A stretch of DNA of 64,000 nt, taken from Maribacter ulvicola (lineage in GTDB: Bacteria; Bacteroidota; Bacteroidia; Flavobacteriales; Flavobacteriaceae). The stretch lies in contig NZ_FTMA01000007.1 in assembly GCF_900155985.1 (NCBI RefSeq), positions 123,769 to 187,768 on the forward strand. The letters run 5' to 3'. Position 1 is the stretch's first letter. Every line of letters begins with the position of its first letter. Under the pieces are notes generated by a model. That model was not told where the DNA came from and ran no database searches. It worked only from the letters and a program-made list of their open reading frames with translations. Positions 17,927 to 26,471 of the stretch are shown one piece after another. The translations under genes were made by a program, and so were the position numbers.

Positions 17927-19069
17927 ATGAATAAAATATCAAACTTCGGAATTTTCACCTTGCTATTTGTGAGCAGTTTAACCATAATGGTGGGTACGGT
18001 AATTGCACCATCACTTTCAGGAATTGTAAAACATTTAGATTTTGGCTTTGCACCAAGTTGGTTAATAACGCTTCCTTCTCTTGGTGTTGTGGTATTCGCC
18101 CCAATAATTGGGCGTTTAGTAAACAAGTTAGGACCGCTCAAATTATTACTTTTAGGTTTGGTTCCCTATTCCATATTAGGTATTGTAGGTGCATTTATAG
18201 CTAATGATTATTTGTTGATCGCAGACCGGTTTTTACTAGGTGCAGCCACGGTTGCCATTCAAGTATCTGTCACCATATATATTGCAGAATTTTTTACAGG
18301 TGAAGCAAGAATGAAAATGATTGCCTGGCAAGGGATGGCCATTGAAATGGGTGGCGTTGTTTTTCTCGCTATTGGCGGTATTTTAGGAGAAATGAACTGG
18401 CAGTTTCCTTTTTACATTTACCTTGTTGCCTTACTATGTTTAGTATTGGTTTTAAAAACCTTGCCTAAACCAGAGCCTAAAACACAAGAAGAGGGCAATA
18501 TCTCAAAGCAAAAAACTAATAGTAAATTTAAGGTTCAACTTATTTTTTATGCCTCCTTATTTTCTATGATGTTGTTCTTTGTGGGCTTTGTTACGTTACC
18601 CTTATATCTGCCAGAAACGTTTGGTTTTAGCGAATCGCAAACAGGTTATTTCATGGCTTCTATTTCTGTTATAGCAATTATTACCGCAAGTCAAATGCCT
18701 AAAGTCGTTAAAACACTAAGCGATGGTAAAACGGTCGCACTTGGTTTTCTGTTTTTTATGCTTGGCTATTTGGTTTTAGCACTTGCCGGGAGTGTTCCAT
18801 TTTTAGTATTAGTGGCTATATTTACAGGAATTGGTTTTGGCTTTACTATTCCTTTATTAAACCATATGACGATTGAAGCCAGTACTTTACAGAATCAAGG
18901 TAAAAATTTAGGATTGTATTCTATGGGTGTTTTTGGTGGACAGTTTTTATCTACTTTTATTGAATATATTTCTAATAATTACGCGGTTGTATATGGTGTT
19001 TCTGCTGTTTTGGCATTGGTAATTGCTAGCGTCTTTTTAGGGTTGTTTCGAAAGTTTGCTAAAAATTAA
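17927..19069 (+). CDS. MFS transporter (drug/metabolite exporter type)
   Basis: 380 residues with 12 predicted hydrophobic spans. The loop between spans 2 and 3 carries a shortened MFS signature (PIIGRLVNKLGPLKLLLLG), and span 4 contains DRFLLGAATVAIQVS. The second half starts at about residue 205 after a hydrophilic loop rich in Lys/Gln. This resembles small-molecule exporters of the DHA1 type; the substrate is unknown. An AraC-type regulator follows 46 nt downstream on the same strand and may control it. Confidence 0.85.
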   Translation: MNKISNFGIFTLLFVSSLTIMVGTVIAPSLSGIVKHLDFGFAPSWLITLPSLGVVVFAPIIGRLVNKLGPLKLLLLGLVPYSILGIVGAFIANDYLLIADRFLLGAATVAIQVSVTIYIAEFFTGEARMKMIAWQGMAIEMGGVVFLAIGGILGEMNWQFPFYIYLVALLCLVLVLKTLPKPEPKTQEEGNISKQKTNSKFKVQLIFYASLFSMMLFFVGFVTLPLYLPETFGFSESQTGYFMASISVIAIITASQMPKVVKTLSDGKTVALGFLFFMLGYLVLALAGSVPFLVLVAIFTGIGFGFTIPLLNHMTIEASTLQNQGKNLGLYSMGVFGGQFLSTFIEYISNNYAVVYGVSAVLALVIASVFLGLFRKFAKN

Positions 19070-19087
19070 ATTTGATAAATTTCTACT

Positions 19088-19095
19088 TACATTTG
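19088..19095 (+). promoter_or_regulatory. Candidate -7 box for the AraC gene
   Basis: TACATTTG matches the Bacteroidota -7 consensus TAnnTTTG, 20 nt before the ATG at 19115. No clear -33 TTG is seen. Confidence 0.35.
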
Positions 19096-19114
19096 AACAA
19101 GACTTTAAATGTAA

Positions 19115-19876
19115 ATGAACAAACCGGATTGGAATACTAAAATTCAAATTATTCATAAGTTTGGTGATAGCCCTAAAATGCTTTCAGTTAACTCTATGGG
19201 AATCTACTTTGAGTATCATTCAGAAGCCTTACTCATTGTTCATTTTAAGCCTTTAAACGAAGATTTTAAGTGTAAGGTATTCCATGAAAATATAGGAGTT
19301 TTAATAAATTTTGAACGTGACCTTATTGATGAAGACGATATTGAATATGCTTTAGATGTGCTGTCTATATTTAATAAATATCCAGAATTTCATATTCGTA
19401 AAACCCATCAAACTAATAAAATACAGCAGCTTATTAGTTTGCTTAAAGATGAGTTTTTCCATGAAAAAGCTTCATATATTATGCTTAAAACGCTGCTTAA
19501 ACTGTTGTTGCTTCATTTAATTCGTTTTCAAAGCGATGAATTATTAGAGCAAGATTTGAATCAAAAAAGAGTATTTCAATTTTTAGAATTAATGGAAACT
19601 AATTTTATAAAAGAAACAAGTACCGATTATTATGCCAAGCAAATAGGGATAAGTAGTAAGCGATTGAACCAAATTTTAAAAGAAAAACTAAGCCTCACTG
19701 CAAAACAAATTATTCAGCAACGCCAAATTACAGAATCTAAACGTATGCTTGTAAAAGGAGACATTACCACAAAAGAATTGGCATACTGTTTAGGGTTTGA
19801 TTCCTTAAGTAGTTTTTCTAGGTTTTTCAAGAAAAAGACAGGTATCAGCCCATCCGGTTTCAAGACTCAAAACTAG
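19115..19876 (+). CDS. AraC family transcriptional regulator
   Basis: 253 residues. The C-terminal AraC domain (about 155-250) is clear: YYAKQIGISSKRLNQILKEK for the first helix-turn-helix and ELAYCLGFDSLSSFSRFFKK, then TGISPSGFK, for the second. The N-terminal 140 residues are a cupin-type sensor of unknown ligand (YFEYHSEALLIVHFKPL). The position right after the MFS gene suggests it regulates that exporter (inference). Confidence 0.88.
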   Translation: MNKPDWNTKIQIIHKFGDSPKMLSVNSMGIYFEYHSEALLIVHFKPLNEDFKCKVFHENIGVLINFERDLIDEDDIEYALDVLSIFNKYPEFHIRKTHQTNKIQQLISLLKDEFFHEKASYIMLKTLLKLLLLHLIRFQSDELLEQDLNQKRVFQFLELMETNFIKETSTDYYAKQIGISSKRLNQILKEKLSLTAKQIIQQRQITESKRMLVKGDITTKELAYCLGFDSLSSFSRFFKKKTGISPSGFKTQN

Positions 19877-19959
19877 TTTCAATAAATTATTAAGTTCAGC
19901 TTTTTGTCAAAATAGTTGCTAATGGTTTTATACCCTAGAGCTATTACAATTAGAGAAGA

Positions 19960-20149
19960 ACCGAAAGTAATTCTCTTTAAAATTCGCATAGGAGCACACG
20001 TTGTAGCCTATGCCTAAATTAGAAGATGGTGCCAACGGAGGAAAGAGCCTTGGTTTAATGATTTATGAATTGCCGTATACGAGACCCGTACGTACGGTGA
20101 TGTGAGAGCTGCACCGTGGGCTTTAACGCTAACGGCCGTCTACTCGATT
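19960..20149 (+). mobile_element. Group II intron relic d (3' portion with clear domain V and VI)
   Basis: Domain V is readable at 20071-20100: TGCCGTATACGAGACCCG pairs with CGTACGTACGGTGA. Domain VI follows, GCACCGTGGGCTTTAACGCT and AACGGCCGTC, ending TACTCGATT, a known group II intron 3' end type. Upstream, GGTGCCAACGGAGGAAAGAG and GCACACGTTGTAGCC look like the preceding domains. The 5' end and reverse transcriptase are missing. Relic a is the same subtype; relics b, c and e have another domain VI. Confidence 0.65.
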
Positions 20150-20197
20150 AAGTGCTTTTATCTCTTATAAACCAACTAGACTTTTAGACATAGAGAT

Positions 20198-20662
20198 TTA
20201 TTTTTCTTCTTTCTGATATCCAGACTCTAGAAAGCTCACAATTTCATCTTCCCATTTTTCATTATTATTTCTAAAATCAATAAGACCTTCTATATCTTGA
20301 AGTTCAAATAATTGTCCCAACTCCTTTAATTCAGCCTCACTCTTACTATAGAGAAATGATCTAAAAATGTGACCAAGCAACCCTTTGTATGAGTTTGAGA
20401 GTACTTCATAGTCATTTGGTCCATCTTCATATGCCCACGAAATGTATAGGTTTTCATTTTCAAGATACCCAGTCAATTCATGCCCATTATTTTCCCAAAG
20501 AGGAACCAGTTGATCTGATTTACAAAACCCATCTGGATGCTCAGAAAGAATTTCATACATTTTTCTTGGAGAACCAAATTTAGAACCAATTATATCTGGT
20601 GCTTTATCATACCAAATTAAAGAAAATATTTTTGGTAAATTTAAATTATCTAGTCGATTCAT
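20198..20662 (-). CDS. Hypothetical acidic protein, SUKH/SMI1-like suspected
   Basis: 154 residues from the ATG at 20662; the longer frame upstream only reads into the repeat element A2 and is rejected. Features: KIFSLIWYDKAPDIIGSKF, then LVPLWENNGHELTGYLENEN, and an acidic C-terminus. The W/G-rich N-terminal half and the small acidic architecture resemble SUKH (SMI1/KNR4) immunity proteins, but key residues are not convincing. It is a single-gene unit between intron relic d and element A2. Confidence 0.6.
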   Translation of the reverse strand: MNRLDNLNLPKIFSLIWYDKAPDIIGSKFGSPRKMYEILSEHPDGFCKSDQLVPLWENNGHELTGYLENENLYISWAYEDGPNDYEVLSNSYKGLLGHIFRSFLYSKSEAELKELGQLFELQDIEGLIDFRNNNEKWEDEIVSFLESGYQKEEK

Positions 20663-20673
20663 AATTATTAATA

Positions 20674-20869
20674 GTTTGGCAATTAGCGGTTTAGATGTGA
20701 GCAGTACGGAAGTAAAATAGCGTTTGCTTTCCACCTCGCTCAAAGCAAAATCTTTTGGTTTTATTTTTTTCTTGTCCAAAGCGAAATCCATAAGATTTCG
20801 CGACTTCATAAATATATACCGATTTTGGCGATGAAACCTTAAGCCTGTATTGTTTAAAGGTTGTGTATG
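20674..20869 (-). repeat. attC-like structured element A2 (class 2)
   Basis: About 195 nt. Arms AGATGTGAGCAGTACGGA (20692-20709) and CCTGTATTGTTTAAAGG (20844-20860) pair with several G.T wobbles, all with G on the same arm. Inside are AAATCTTTTGG, TTGTCCAAAGCG and the hairpin GCGAAATC-cataa-GATTTCGC. It is bounded by GCTAATTG on the gene side and ACAAC on the other (both read on the minus strand). Confidence 0.65.
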
Positions 20870-20919
20870 CCCCGTAGGGGTCTCTTTTCCTTTTAGCAAT
20901 ATAATGATTTATTTAGAGG

Positions 20920-21149
20920 GTGCAAGTCCCTTATGGGCAGGGGTAACGCCTAGTACCATTAGTAAGTCGCATGAGCGGTAGCCGCAAGGTTACATATAAT
21001 GAAAGCGAGATTACAAAACTCGGTTCTTACGTAAAGGAACCATATAGAGCGGCGTATTTACTTGGGTAAACAAGCACACTTGGGCAAGCTCATTGCATTG
21101 TATCCTTGGGAAGTCCGTCATTCAATGGCGGAGCCATCCACTTAATTGG
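20920..21149 (+). mobile_element. Group II intron relic e (5' domain I plus 3' tail)
   Basis: The 5' end GTGCAAGTCCCTTATGGGC is close to GUGYG, followed by GCAGGGGTAACGCCTAGT, ATTAGTAAGTCGCATGAGCG and GTAGCCGCAAGGTTAC, then GCGAGATTACAAAACTCGG, i.e. a normal domain I. It then jumps to AGTCCGTCATTCAATGGCGG, the last hairpin seen also in relics b and c. The reverse transcriptase and domain V are deleted. The insertion point follows a hairpin (CCCCGTAGGGG plus TCTCTTTTCC) just after element A2. Confidence 0.65.
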
Positions 21150-21155
21150 CAGTAG

Positions 21156-22058
21156 TTATATTTTTTTTCTTTCTTGATTTGGGGTAAGTGAAGTATTCTT
21201 TTTGTAATAATTAATAAAGTTAGAGGTATCATTAAACCCCAATTCAAAAGCTATTGTATCAATGGTTTTTGAAGTATTTTTCAAATGAGTTTTGGCTTCC
21301 AACAAGATGTAATCGGTTAAAATACTTTTAGCTGTTTTACCTGTGGTTGCTTTTATGCATTCCGAAAGGTAAACAGGACTAATGTGAAGTTGTTTAGCAT
21401 AAAAACTAATCTTTTGGTTTTTTTGTTCAGAGTGTTTAATCAGATTTTCAAATTTATAAGTAATCTCTGCTTTTCTTGAATTGTTTAGTGGACTAATATT
21501 TAAGTGCTCATTTAATTTTCTTTTGGTTTCGAACAATACCATAGTTAGTAACGACTTAATAATTTCAATAGAATCGGAATTTATATTTTGAAATTCATTA
21601 TAAATCCTCTCCATGTAATCAAGGTACATTTTGCTAACTTCTTTTCTTGTGTAGTAAACAGAAAAGATAGTCATATTGAAAAATGGAAAACGCTTGATTA
21701 TATGATACTCAGAAGGAGAAAAATCTAAAAATTTAGAAGTGAATAAAATTATAAATGTGTCATCCACTTCAGTTTCTTCAGTAGAATCCACATTCATAGT
21801 TTGCCCTGGTGATAAAAAAAGAAGATGCTCCTTATCCAGTTCTATTTTTTTTCTATCTATATCTATATGTGTTCTTTTAGATTTGGAAAATGTTATTTCA
21901 AAGAATCCTTTTGATTTAAAGCTTAATTTTTTTGGTATCTCATGTAGATGCTTCTCGAATTTTAAGATATGGAAATCCTCATGCTTTTGGTAAACATCCA
22001 AATGCATATGTTGCAGCAATTCTTTAATGTTTTCTATTTCGGGTGTTGTATGCTGCAT
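21156..22058 (-). CDS. AraC family transcriptional regulator
   Basis: 300 residues. The C-terminal AraC domain occupies about 200-298: FYAKQLHISPVYLSECIKAT, then TIDTIAFELGFNDTSNFINY and the closing SLTPNQERK. The N-terminal part is a cupin-type sensor (ISFKSKG..., LSPGQTMNVDSTEE). It is divergent, by 104 nt, from the 22163-23483 operon, its probable target. The ATG lies close to a TAATTTTG box on the minus strand at 22071-22064. Confidence 0.87.
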   Translation of the reverse strand: MQHTTPEIENIKELLQHMHLDVYQKHEDFHILKFEKHLHEIPKKLSFKSKGFFEITFSKSKRTHIDIDRKKIELDKEHLLFLSPGQTMNVDSTEETEVDDTFIILFTSKFLDFSPSEYHIIKRFPFFNMTIFSVYYTRKEVSKMYLDYMERIYNEFQNINSDSIEIIKSLLTMVLFETKRKLNEHLNISPLNNSRKAEITYKFENLIKHSEQKNQKISFYAKQLHISPVYLSECIKATTGKTAKSILTDYILLEAKTHLKNTSKTIDTIAFELGFNDTSNFINYYKKNTSLTPNQERKKI

Positions 22059-22129
22059 TACATCAAAATTACCTAATTATTTACAGTTTTAACCTAATTT
22101 ATAACATTAAAACACATCTAAAAGCCTTG

Positions 22130-22137
22130 TAATTTTG
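22130..22137 (+). promoter_or_regulatory. Candidate -7 box of the 22163 operon
   Basis: TAATTTTG, a perfect TAnnTTTG match, 25 nt before the ATG at 22163 in the divergent regulator/operon region. Confidence 0.5.
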
Positions 22138-22162
22138 CATTGTAATATTTTAAACAATAAAA

Positions 22163-22831
22163 ATGAACAAAGTAGTTATAATATTTTTAGTGTGTTTTGG
22201 AGTATCAATAAACCTTTATTCACAGCAAGCAGAAGAAAATCAATCACTGCATTCGACTCCTGTTCCAATTCAAGTTACTGTTGGCAACCAGTCAAGTTTA
22301 TATCAAATGATTTTTAGTAAGCAATTTGGAAATAATAATCAATATACTTTTTTCAATTTGTCAGAGTACGAATTGAGCTATGAGTCTGAAACTCCAGAAA
22401 ATTATCTCATTCAATCAATATTTTTTTATAACATCAATCAGAATTTTAGTTTAGGAACTGGTGCCAATTTAAAAGCTCATGGCGGCTTTAAGCCATTAAT
22501 TGCTGGAGCATATAGTTTTTTTAATCGAAATTTTGATGTCGTGATACAACCAAGTATTGAATTGGAAAAAGATGGTGTTGGCGAAGTTTTTGTATTGCTT
22601 GAATGGCACCCAATGAAAAATAAGAAAGTTAATCCTTTTGTAAGTATTCAAGGATTAACCTCATATAAGGCTGAAAATGGAAATCACGATTTTAGCTACG
22701 CCTATTTAAAGATAGGTGCTCAGCTTGGGTCCTTTATCGTTGGTCCCGCAGTAAACTTCTCAGAAGCGGGTAAAGGTTTGAATTCTCAAAGTAATGTGAA
22801 CGTAGGAGGGTTTTTAAGAATAACCATATAA
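22163..22831 (+). CDS. Secreted/outer-membrane protein of unknown family
   Basis: 222 residues with a signal peptide (MNKVVIIFLVCFGVSINLYS, then QQAEE). The mature part has beta-barrel-like alternation and ends in VGGFLRITI, a terminal strand with aromatic/hydrophobic end. The segments NFSLGTGANLKAHGGFKP and LGSFIVGPAVNFSEAGKG look like transmembrane strands. It heads a three-gene plus-strand operon with two small membrane proteins, opposite an AraC regulator. Confidence 0.7.
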   Translation: MNKVVIIFLVCFGVSINLYSQQAEENQSLHSTPVPIQVTVGNQSSLYQMIFSKQFGNNNQYTFFNLSEYELSYESETPENYLIQSIFFYNINQNFSLGTGANLKAHGGFKPLIAGAYSFFNRNFDVVIQPSIELEKDGVGEVFVLLEWHPMKNKKVNPFVSIQGLTSYKAENGNHDFSYAYLKIGAQLGSFIVGPAVNFSEAGKGLNSQSNVNVGGFLRITI

Positions 22832-22832
22832 A

Positions 22833-23072
22833 ATGACACGTATGGAAATAAATAAAATTGTGTACGCACTCATTTCTACTGCCTCAATAACTCTTGTAAT
22901 GGCGATTTTGGTGTCTTTTGTTGTAATGATAGTGAATATGGGGTTTGTATATGATTTTCTAATTAGAGGTATTAAAGGTGTTGGTGTTGCATTTGTAGTA
23001 GCCTTACCTTTTTCAATGATAACTATTTCTTTAATAGAAAAACGCTTAAATAAATTGGTGAAGATCAAATAA
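22833..23072 (+). CDS. DUF2798-type small membrane protein
   Basis: 79 residues with two hydrophobic spans (YALISTASITLVMAILVSFV and GVGVAFVVALPFSMITISL). The shape, two helices and a basic C-terminal tail LIEKRLNKLVKIK, fits DUF2798. The ATG lies one base after the previous stop, so it is co-translated. Function unknown. Confidence 0.7.
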   Translation: MTRMEINKIVYALISTASITLVMAILVSFVVMIVNMGFVYDFLIRGIKGVGVAFVVALPFSMITISLIEKRLNKLVKIK

Positions 23073-23111
23073 TCGTTAGCCATAAACTAAATAATAATAA
23101 AACTTATAATT

Positions 23112-23483
23112 ATGAAAAAAATTGATGTTGTAACAAGAATGTTCTTAGGGATTGGAATTTTGTTTTTTGGAATGAATGGATTTTTCCATTGGTTTACACC
23201 TCCACAAGGACCTGAAGCTGAAGTAAAATTCTTATATTCTTTATATATGGCAGGTTATGTATTTCCAATAGTAAATACTATTCTTATAGTTTCAGGTGTA
23301 TCATTACTTACTAATAAATTCGTTTCCGTTGGATTGATAATCCTAGCTCCAATAATGTTGAATATAGTGTTGATTCATCTGGCGTTTAACCCTAAAGGGG
23401 CACTTTTAGGTGGTATTTTCTTTGTTTTTATGGCAATTCTATACTTTACTAGATGGAAAAGTTTCTCTCCTCTCTTTAAGTAA
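23112..23483 (+). CDS. DoxX-like four-helix membrane protein
   Basis: 123 residues with four hydrophobic spans: FLGIGILFFGMNGFFHWF, FPIVNTILIVSGVSLL, VGLIILAPIMLNIVLIHLAF and LLGGIFFVFMAILYF. The N-terminal GxxFxxxGxxHW-like pattern and topology fit the DoxX superfamily. It is the third gene of the 22163 operon, 39 nt after the previous stop. Some DoxX relatives act in redox or sulfur stress, but nothing here fixes a role. Confidence 0.7.
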   Translation: MKKIDVVTRMFLGIGILFFGMNGFFHWFTPPQGPEAEVKFLYSLYMAGYVFPIVNTILIVSGVSLLTNKFVSVGLIILAPIMLNIVLIHLAFNPKGALLGGIFFVFMAILYFTRWKSFSPLFK

Positions 23484-23589
23484 TTTAGATTTTTTAATTA
23501 ATACCATAGGTTTAGCTATGCGCGGTGTCCCGCAGGGCATTGCGTATAGCATTTATGTAAAAGCAGCATGTCTTTTATCTTTTAAGGAT

Positions 23590-23750
23590 ACTAAAACAAA
23601 AGATTTGAAAACAAAACATACTGCAAGACTTAAGTTATTCATTGGTATCGATATTCACAAACGTAGTCGGAAGATTTATTGTTAGATCAATATTACCGGT
23701 GGTAAGGCATTTTCCATGTCCTCATCTCCCGAGGTGAACTTACTATATTA
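23590..23750 (+). mobile_element. IS110-like transposase N-terminal relic
   Basis: One frame reads ARLKLFIGIDIHKRSRKIYC, then a stop, then ITGGKAFSMSSSPEVNLLY. FIGIDIHK is the start of the DEDD catalytic domain of IS110-family transposases (first catalytic Asp). Only about 50 codons remain, with an in-frame TAG, so it is dead. It abuts the IS3 relic, suggesting nested insertions. Confidence 0.6.
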
Positions 23751-23760
23751 AATTGGGCAT

Positions 23761-24495
23761 AATGAGTAGCAGAAGTGGGTATTATAATTGGCTTAAATCT
23801 AGTTCATCCATGAGAAGGCGTTGCAATAAGCCGCTATCCGTTGAAAAACAACCATTTTTCGAAGATACTTTTGCGGGTTATGTAACTCCTTGACTAACAA
23901 AGGAACTGTTCAGTAGAGGATATTCTGTTTCAAGACCAAGGGTAATAAGGCTTATGAGAGCTAATGGGTTATTCGTTAGAAAGAAGAGAAAGTGTATACC
24001 TACCACGAATGCTAAACATAATTATCCCATAGCGCCCAATTTACTCAGTAAAGAATTTGATGTAGAAAAGGAAAATCAAGTAAAGGTTTCGGTTATAACC
24101 TATATAGATACGAAACAATATTGGGTGTATTTAACGGTAGTTATTGTTTTGTTCCATCCAAAAAATAATTGGCTGGTCTATGAGAGGTAATTTAAGTTTA
24201 CAACCTGCCATAATCCTAGCTTGGAATATGGCTATTACATCAAATCACATTACCAAAAAACTTATCTTTTATTCAGATAGCGGTTTACAATGGGCTAGTT
24301 ACAGGTTTAGTTGTATCCTAAAGAGTTATAATAGATTAGAAAACAAAGCATAAGTAGAAAAAGAAGTTGTTGGGGTAATGCAGTAGCAGAATCTTTCTTA
24401 AAGAGCTTTGAAGTTGGATGGGGCTATAAACATAACTATCAACTTAGGTCGTCTGGGATTATAGAAGAATTTGTTTGTTATTTATCTCAGTTCTT
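23761..24495 (+). pseudogene. IS3-family transposase (OrfB) pseudogene
   Basis: Broken into at least three frames. Readable pieces in order: SSRSGYYNWLK, a stop, SRGYSVSRPRVIRLMRANG, VSVITYIDTKQYWVYLTVV, IIGWSMRGNL, FYSDSGLQWAS, CWGNAVAESFLKSF and YKHNYQLRS. These are the IS3 OrfB order (helix-turn-helix, DDE core). The first catalytic Asp (normally SDITYI) is Val, while the second (SDSG) and the Glu (AVAESF) remain. Frameshifts occur near 24145 and 24350. No OrfA and no clear terminal repeats are seen. Confidence 0.8.
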
Positions 24496-24508
24496 TGTTG
24501 GCAACTGG

Positions 24509-25588
24509 CTACTTGATATGCTTATTCCCTTTATTATCTACAAAGCCAACCATTATTTCGCCATCAGGACCTCGTTTTTTAAATTTTGCTAAATTGAATT
24601 CAAACGGTTGTAAATCTAAATATTGAGTTTGTGTAATATTATAATAGCCATAAAGTTTATTTCTCATTACTTTTATTGGATTTTTACTTAAGTCTATGGA
24701 ATCAAAATATTGTATTCCATATTGGTTTGATAAGATTCCAAAATAAGTGCCAAAATCTATTACAACATCTTCTTTTTCTAGAAAATTTGCATCAAATGTT
24801 AACTCTCGTTTTTTATTTAAAAAATAAATATCTTTCACTTTTTCAATGCTTACAGCGTCTATTATTTTATAATCATTGAAACTATAATTTGTGAATCCAA
24901 CCGCTTTTTTTATCAAAAAATATTTTTCATTTTCTTCTATTCTAAAACCATAAGTGTTAACATTTCCACAGATCTCGGAAAATTCCTTTTGTATAGGTGG
25001 TGCTTTTTGGAGTTTATTTAACCCTAAATCATAATATGCTATCTCTTTGCTTTTGTTTAGTACTTGAAAGCCATTGTTTATTTGTGAGATATGCTCAATA
25101 TCTTGTAATAAAATCTTGCCGTTTTCATCGCTGACTTTTAGTTTTCTATGTGATATCTTTTCAACTTTATACTGTTTCCCTTGATTAAAAAGATTCCAAG
25201 AGTCCTTTACAGGTAATGATTTATTATATTTATTTATTGTTTTAGTGCTTATTTTTCTAGGTAGTTTAATATTAATTATTGAGCCTTTCGAGTGTAATTC
25301 TTCCTCGCTCCAAAACCACTCGTTTATATTTGAAATCATAGCTATAGAAGCTGTACCTATTATTTTGTTTTCCAATTCATCATATAAATGTATTTTTCCT
25401 CCCTTATCGCCAAAATTAGAAAAGGCAATATCTAGATTAAAATATTTGTTTCTCGATGCGTAAATACTATACTGGCCATCTGGACTATGCCTCCTATAAT
25501 ATTCTCCTTCTGTTTGATTGCTAAACCAATATAAAGCAATAAGTGTGCAGGTTAGAATTCCTAATAGGATTTTAATAGGTAGTTTCAT
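24509..25588 (-). CDS. Membrane-anchored hypothetical protein with WG-like repeats
   Basis: 359 residues from the ATG at 25588; an in-frame ATG four codons earlier is also possible. One N-terminal anchor (PIKILLGILTCTLIALYWFS) is followed by a long extracytoplasmic part with EYYRRHSPDGQYSIYASRN and a C-terminal GEIMVGFVDNKGNKHIK, reminiscent of WG/KWG repeat ends. The start lies inside the preceding gene, so the two are coupled. No family recognised. Confidence 0.65.
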   Translation of the reverse strand: MKLPIKILLGILTCTLIALYWFSNQTEGEYYRRHSPDGQYSIYASRNKYFNLDIAFSNFGDKGGKIHLYDELENKIIGTASIAMISNINEWFWSEEELHSKGSIINIKLPRKISTKTINKYNKSLPVKDSWNLFNQGKQYKVEKISHRKLKVSDENGKILLQDIEHISQINNGFQVLNKSKEIAYYDLGLNKLQKAPPIQKEFSEICGNVNTYGFRIEENEKYFLIKKAVGFTNYSFNDYKIIDAVSIEKVKDIYFLNKKRELTFDANFLEKEDVVIDFGTYFGILSNQYGIQYFDSIDLSKNPIKVMRNKLYGYYNITQTQYLDLQPFEFNLAKFKKRGPDGEIMVGFVDNKGNKHIK

Positions 25589-26030
25589 TTTTATACTCAT
25601 AAATTTCTAAAGAACTGATTTTAGTTCTCGGTTTGTCTTTTATATTTTTTAAAGTTAGAATTGTTATAAATTTCTCCCTCACATTTACATATCCATCGCT
25701 TTTTTCTGAACGTAGTTTATTTTGATTTGTAGCTATATCTTTTAACCCATTAAAAAAGGATTTTACTGATTTGTTATTCAAATTATCTGTTCCAATATAG
25801 AACGCGTATTCACCCTCTTTACCTAACCCATCTTCTACAAACATTTCAAATGACTTCAATTTATTATTCGCTTCAATTTTTTTTATATAATCTATTATAG
25901 GTTTTTTAGAGGGCGTTCCGCAACAAATACTTGAATAATCAATACCTATATAATTTTCATTCGTTTGTGAAAAAGTAAGTATTGGAACAAATCCTAAAGC
26001 AACAATTAACACCTTGAATATTCGTTTCAT
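25572..26030 (-). CDS. Secreted hypothetical protein
   Basis: 152 residues with signal peptide MKRIFKVLIVALGFVPILTFSQ. The mature part starts with a two-cysteine motif, SSICCGTPSKKPIIDYIKKIE, and continues as a mixed alpha/beta domain (VEDGLGKEGEYAFYIGTDN). The CCG motif is suggestive of a disulfide or metal site, not proven. The 3' end overlaps the next gene by about 17-29 nt, giving a two-gene unit at the low-coordinate end of the cassette region. Confidence 0.65.
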   Translation of the reverse strand: MKRIFKVLIVALGFVPILTFSQTNENYIGIDYSSICCGTPSKKPIIDYIKKIEANNKLKSFEMFVEDGLGKEGEYAFYIGTDNLNNKSVKSFFNGLKDIATNQNKLRSEKSDGYVNVREKFITILTLKNIKDKPRTKISSLEIYEYKNETTY

Positions 26031-26203
26031 TTTTTCTTAATTATCTAGCAAGGTTAGCTTGTAGTTTTAAATTACAGCCAAAGTCTCGGCTTTTTTGTTT
26101 GATTTATAGCTTGAATATATTATTAATTATATAAATAAGTAGAGAGATTTAGCTAGATACAAGTTGCTTGATATCTTTTCATAAATGAACTACTCTTCTT
26201 AAG

Positions 26204-26227
26204 CTCCTACTTTTATAAAAGTAGGAG
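26204..26227. terminator. Perfect hairpin, likely terminator
   Basis: CTCCTACTTTTATAAAAGTAGGAG is a perfect 24-nt palindrome, followed by TTTGT on the plus strand and preceded by AAG. It lies between the 25572 gene and repeat copy B1. Confidence 0.5.
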
Positions 26228-26245
26228 TTTGTATACAAACAAAAT

Positions 26246-26471
26246 CAAAAAGTACCTAAAATTCGAGAACAAACGCCCGAAAAGCGGGGCGGGGAAGCTT
26301 GCCCTGCCATTATTTGTAAAAATCATGGTTTATTACGTGAAAAGCCTTTCTCCAATACACATGAAATTTAGGTTCAGCTTTTAACATGGCATAAAAAAAG
26401 CCCCTTAAAGAGGCTTATATCAATAGTGATTTTCTCTAATTATAGGCTTGTGCAACGGTTACCGGTGTTGT
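26246..26471 (+). mobile_element. Repeat/cassette B1: IS1182-like transposase C-terminal relic (5' truncated)
   Basis: Shares with B2-B4 the stretch that starts AAGTACCTAAAATTCGAGAA, is unusually GC-rich for the region (CGCCCGAAAAGCGGGGCGGG) and encodes YLKFENKRPKSGAGKLALP. It ends with the hairpin AAGCCCCTTAAAGAGGCTT and the junction CTTGTGCAACGGTTACCGG. The first two thirds of the element are absent in this copy. Confidence 0.7.

Noticed and set aside
20663..20899. N-terminal extension of the 20198 gene to 20899
   Set aside because: The extra 79 residues are encoded by element A2, a non-coding structured repeat.
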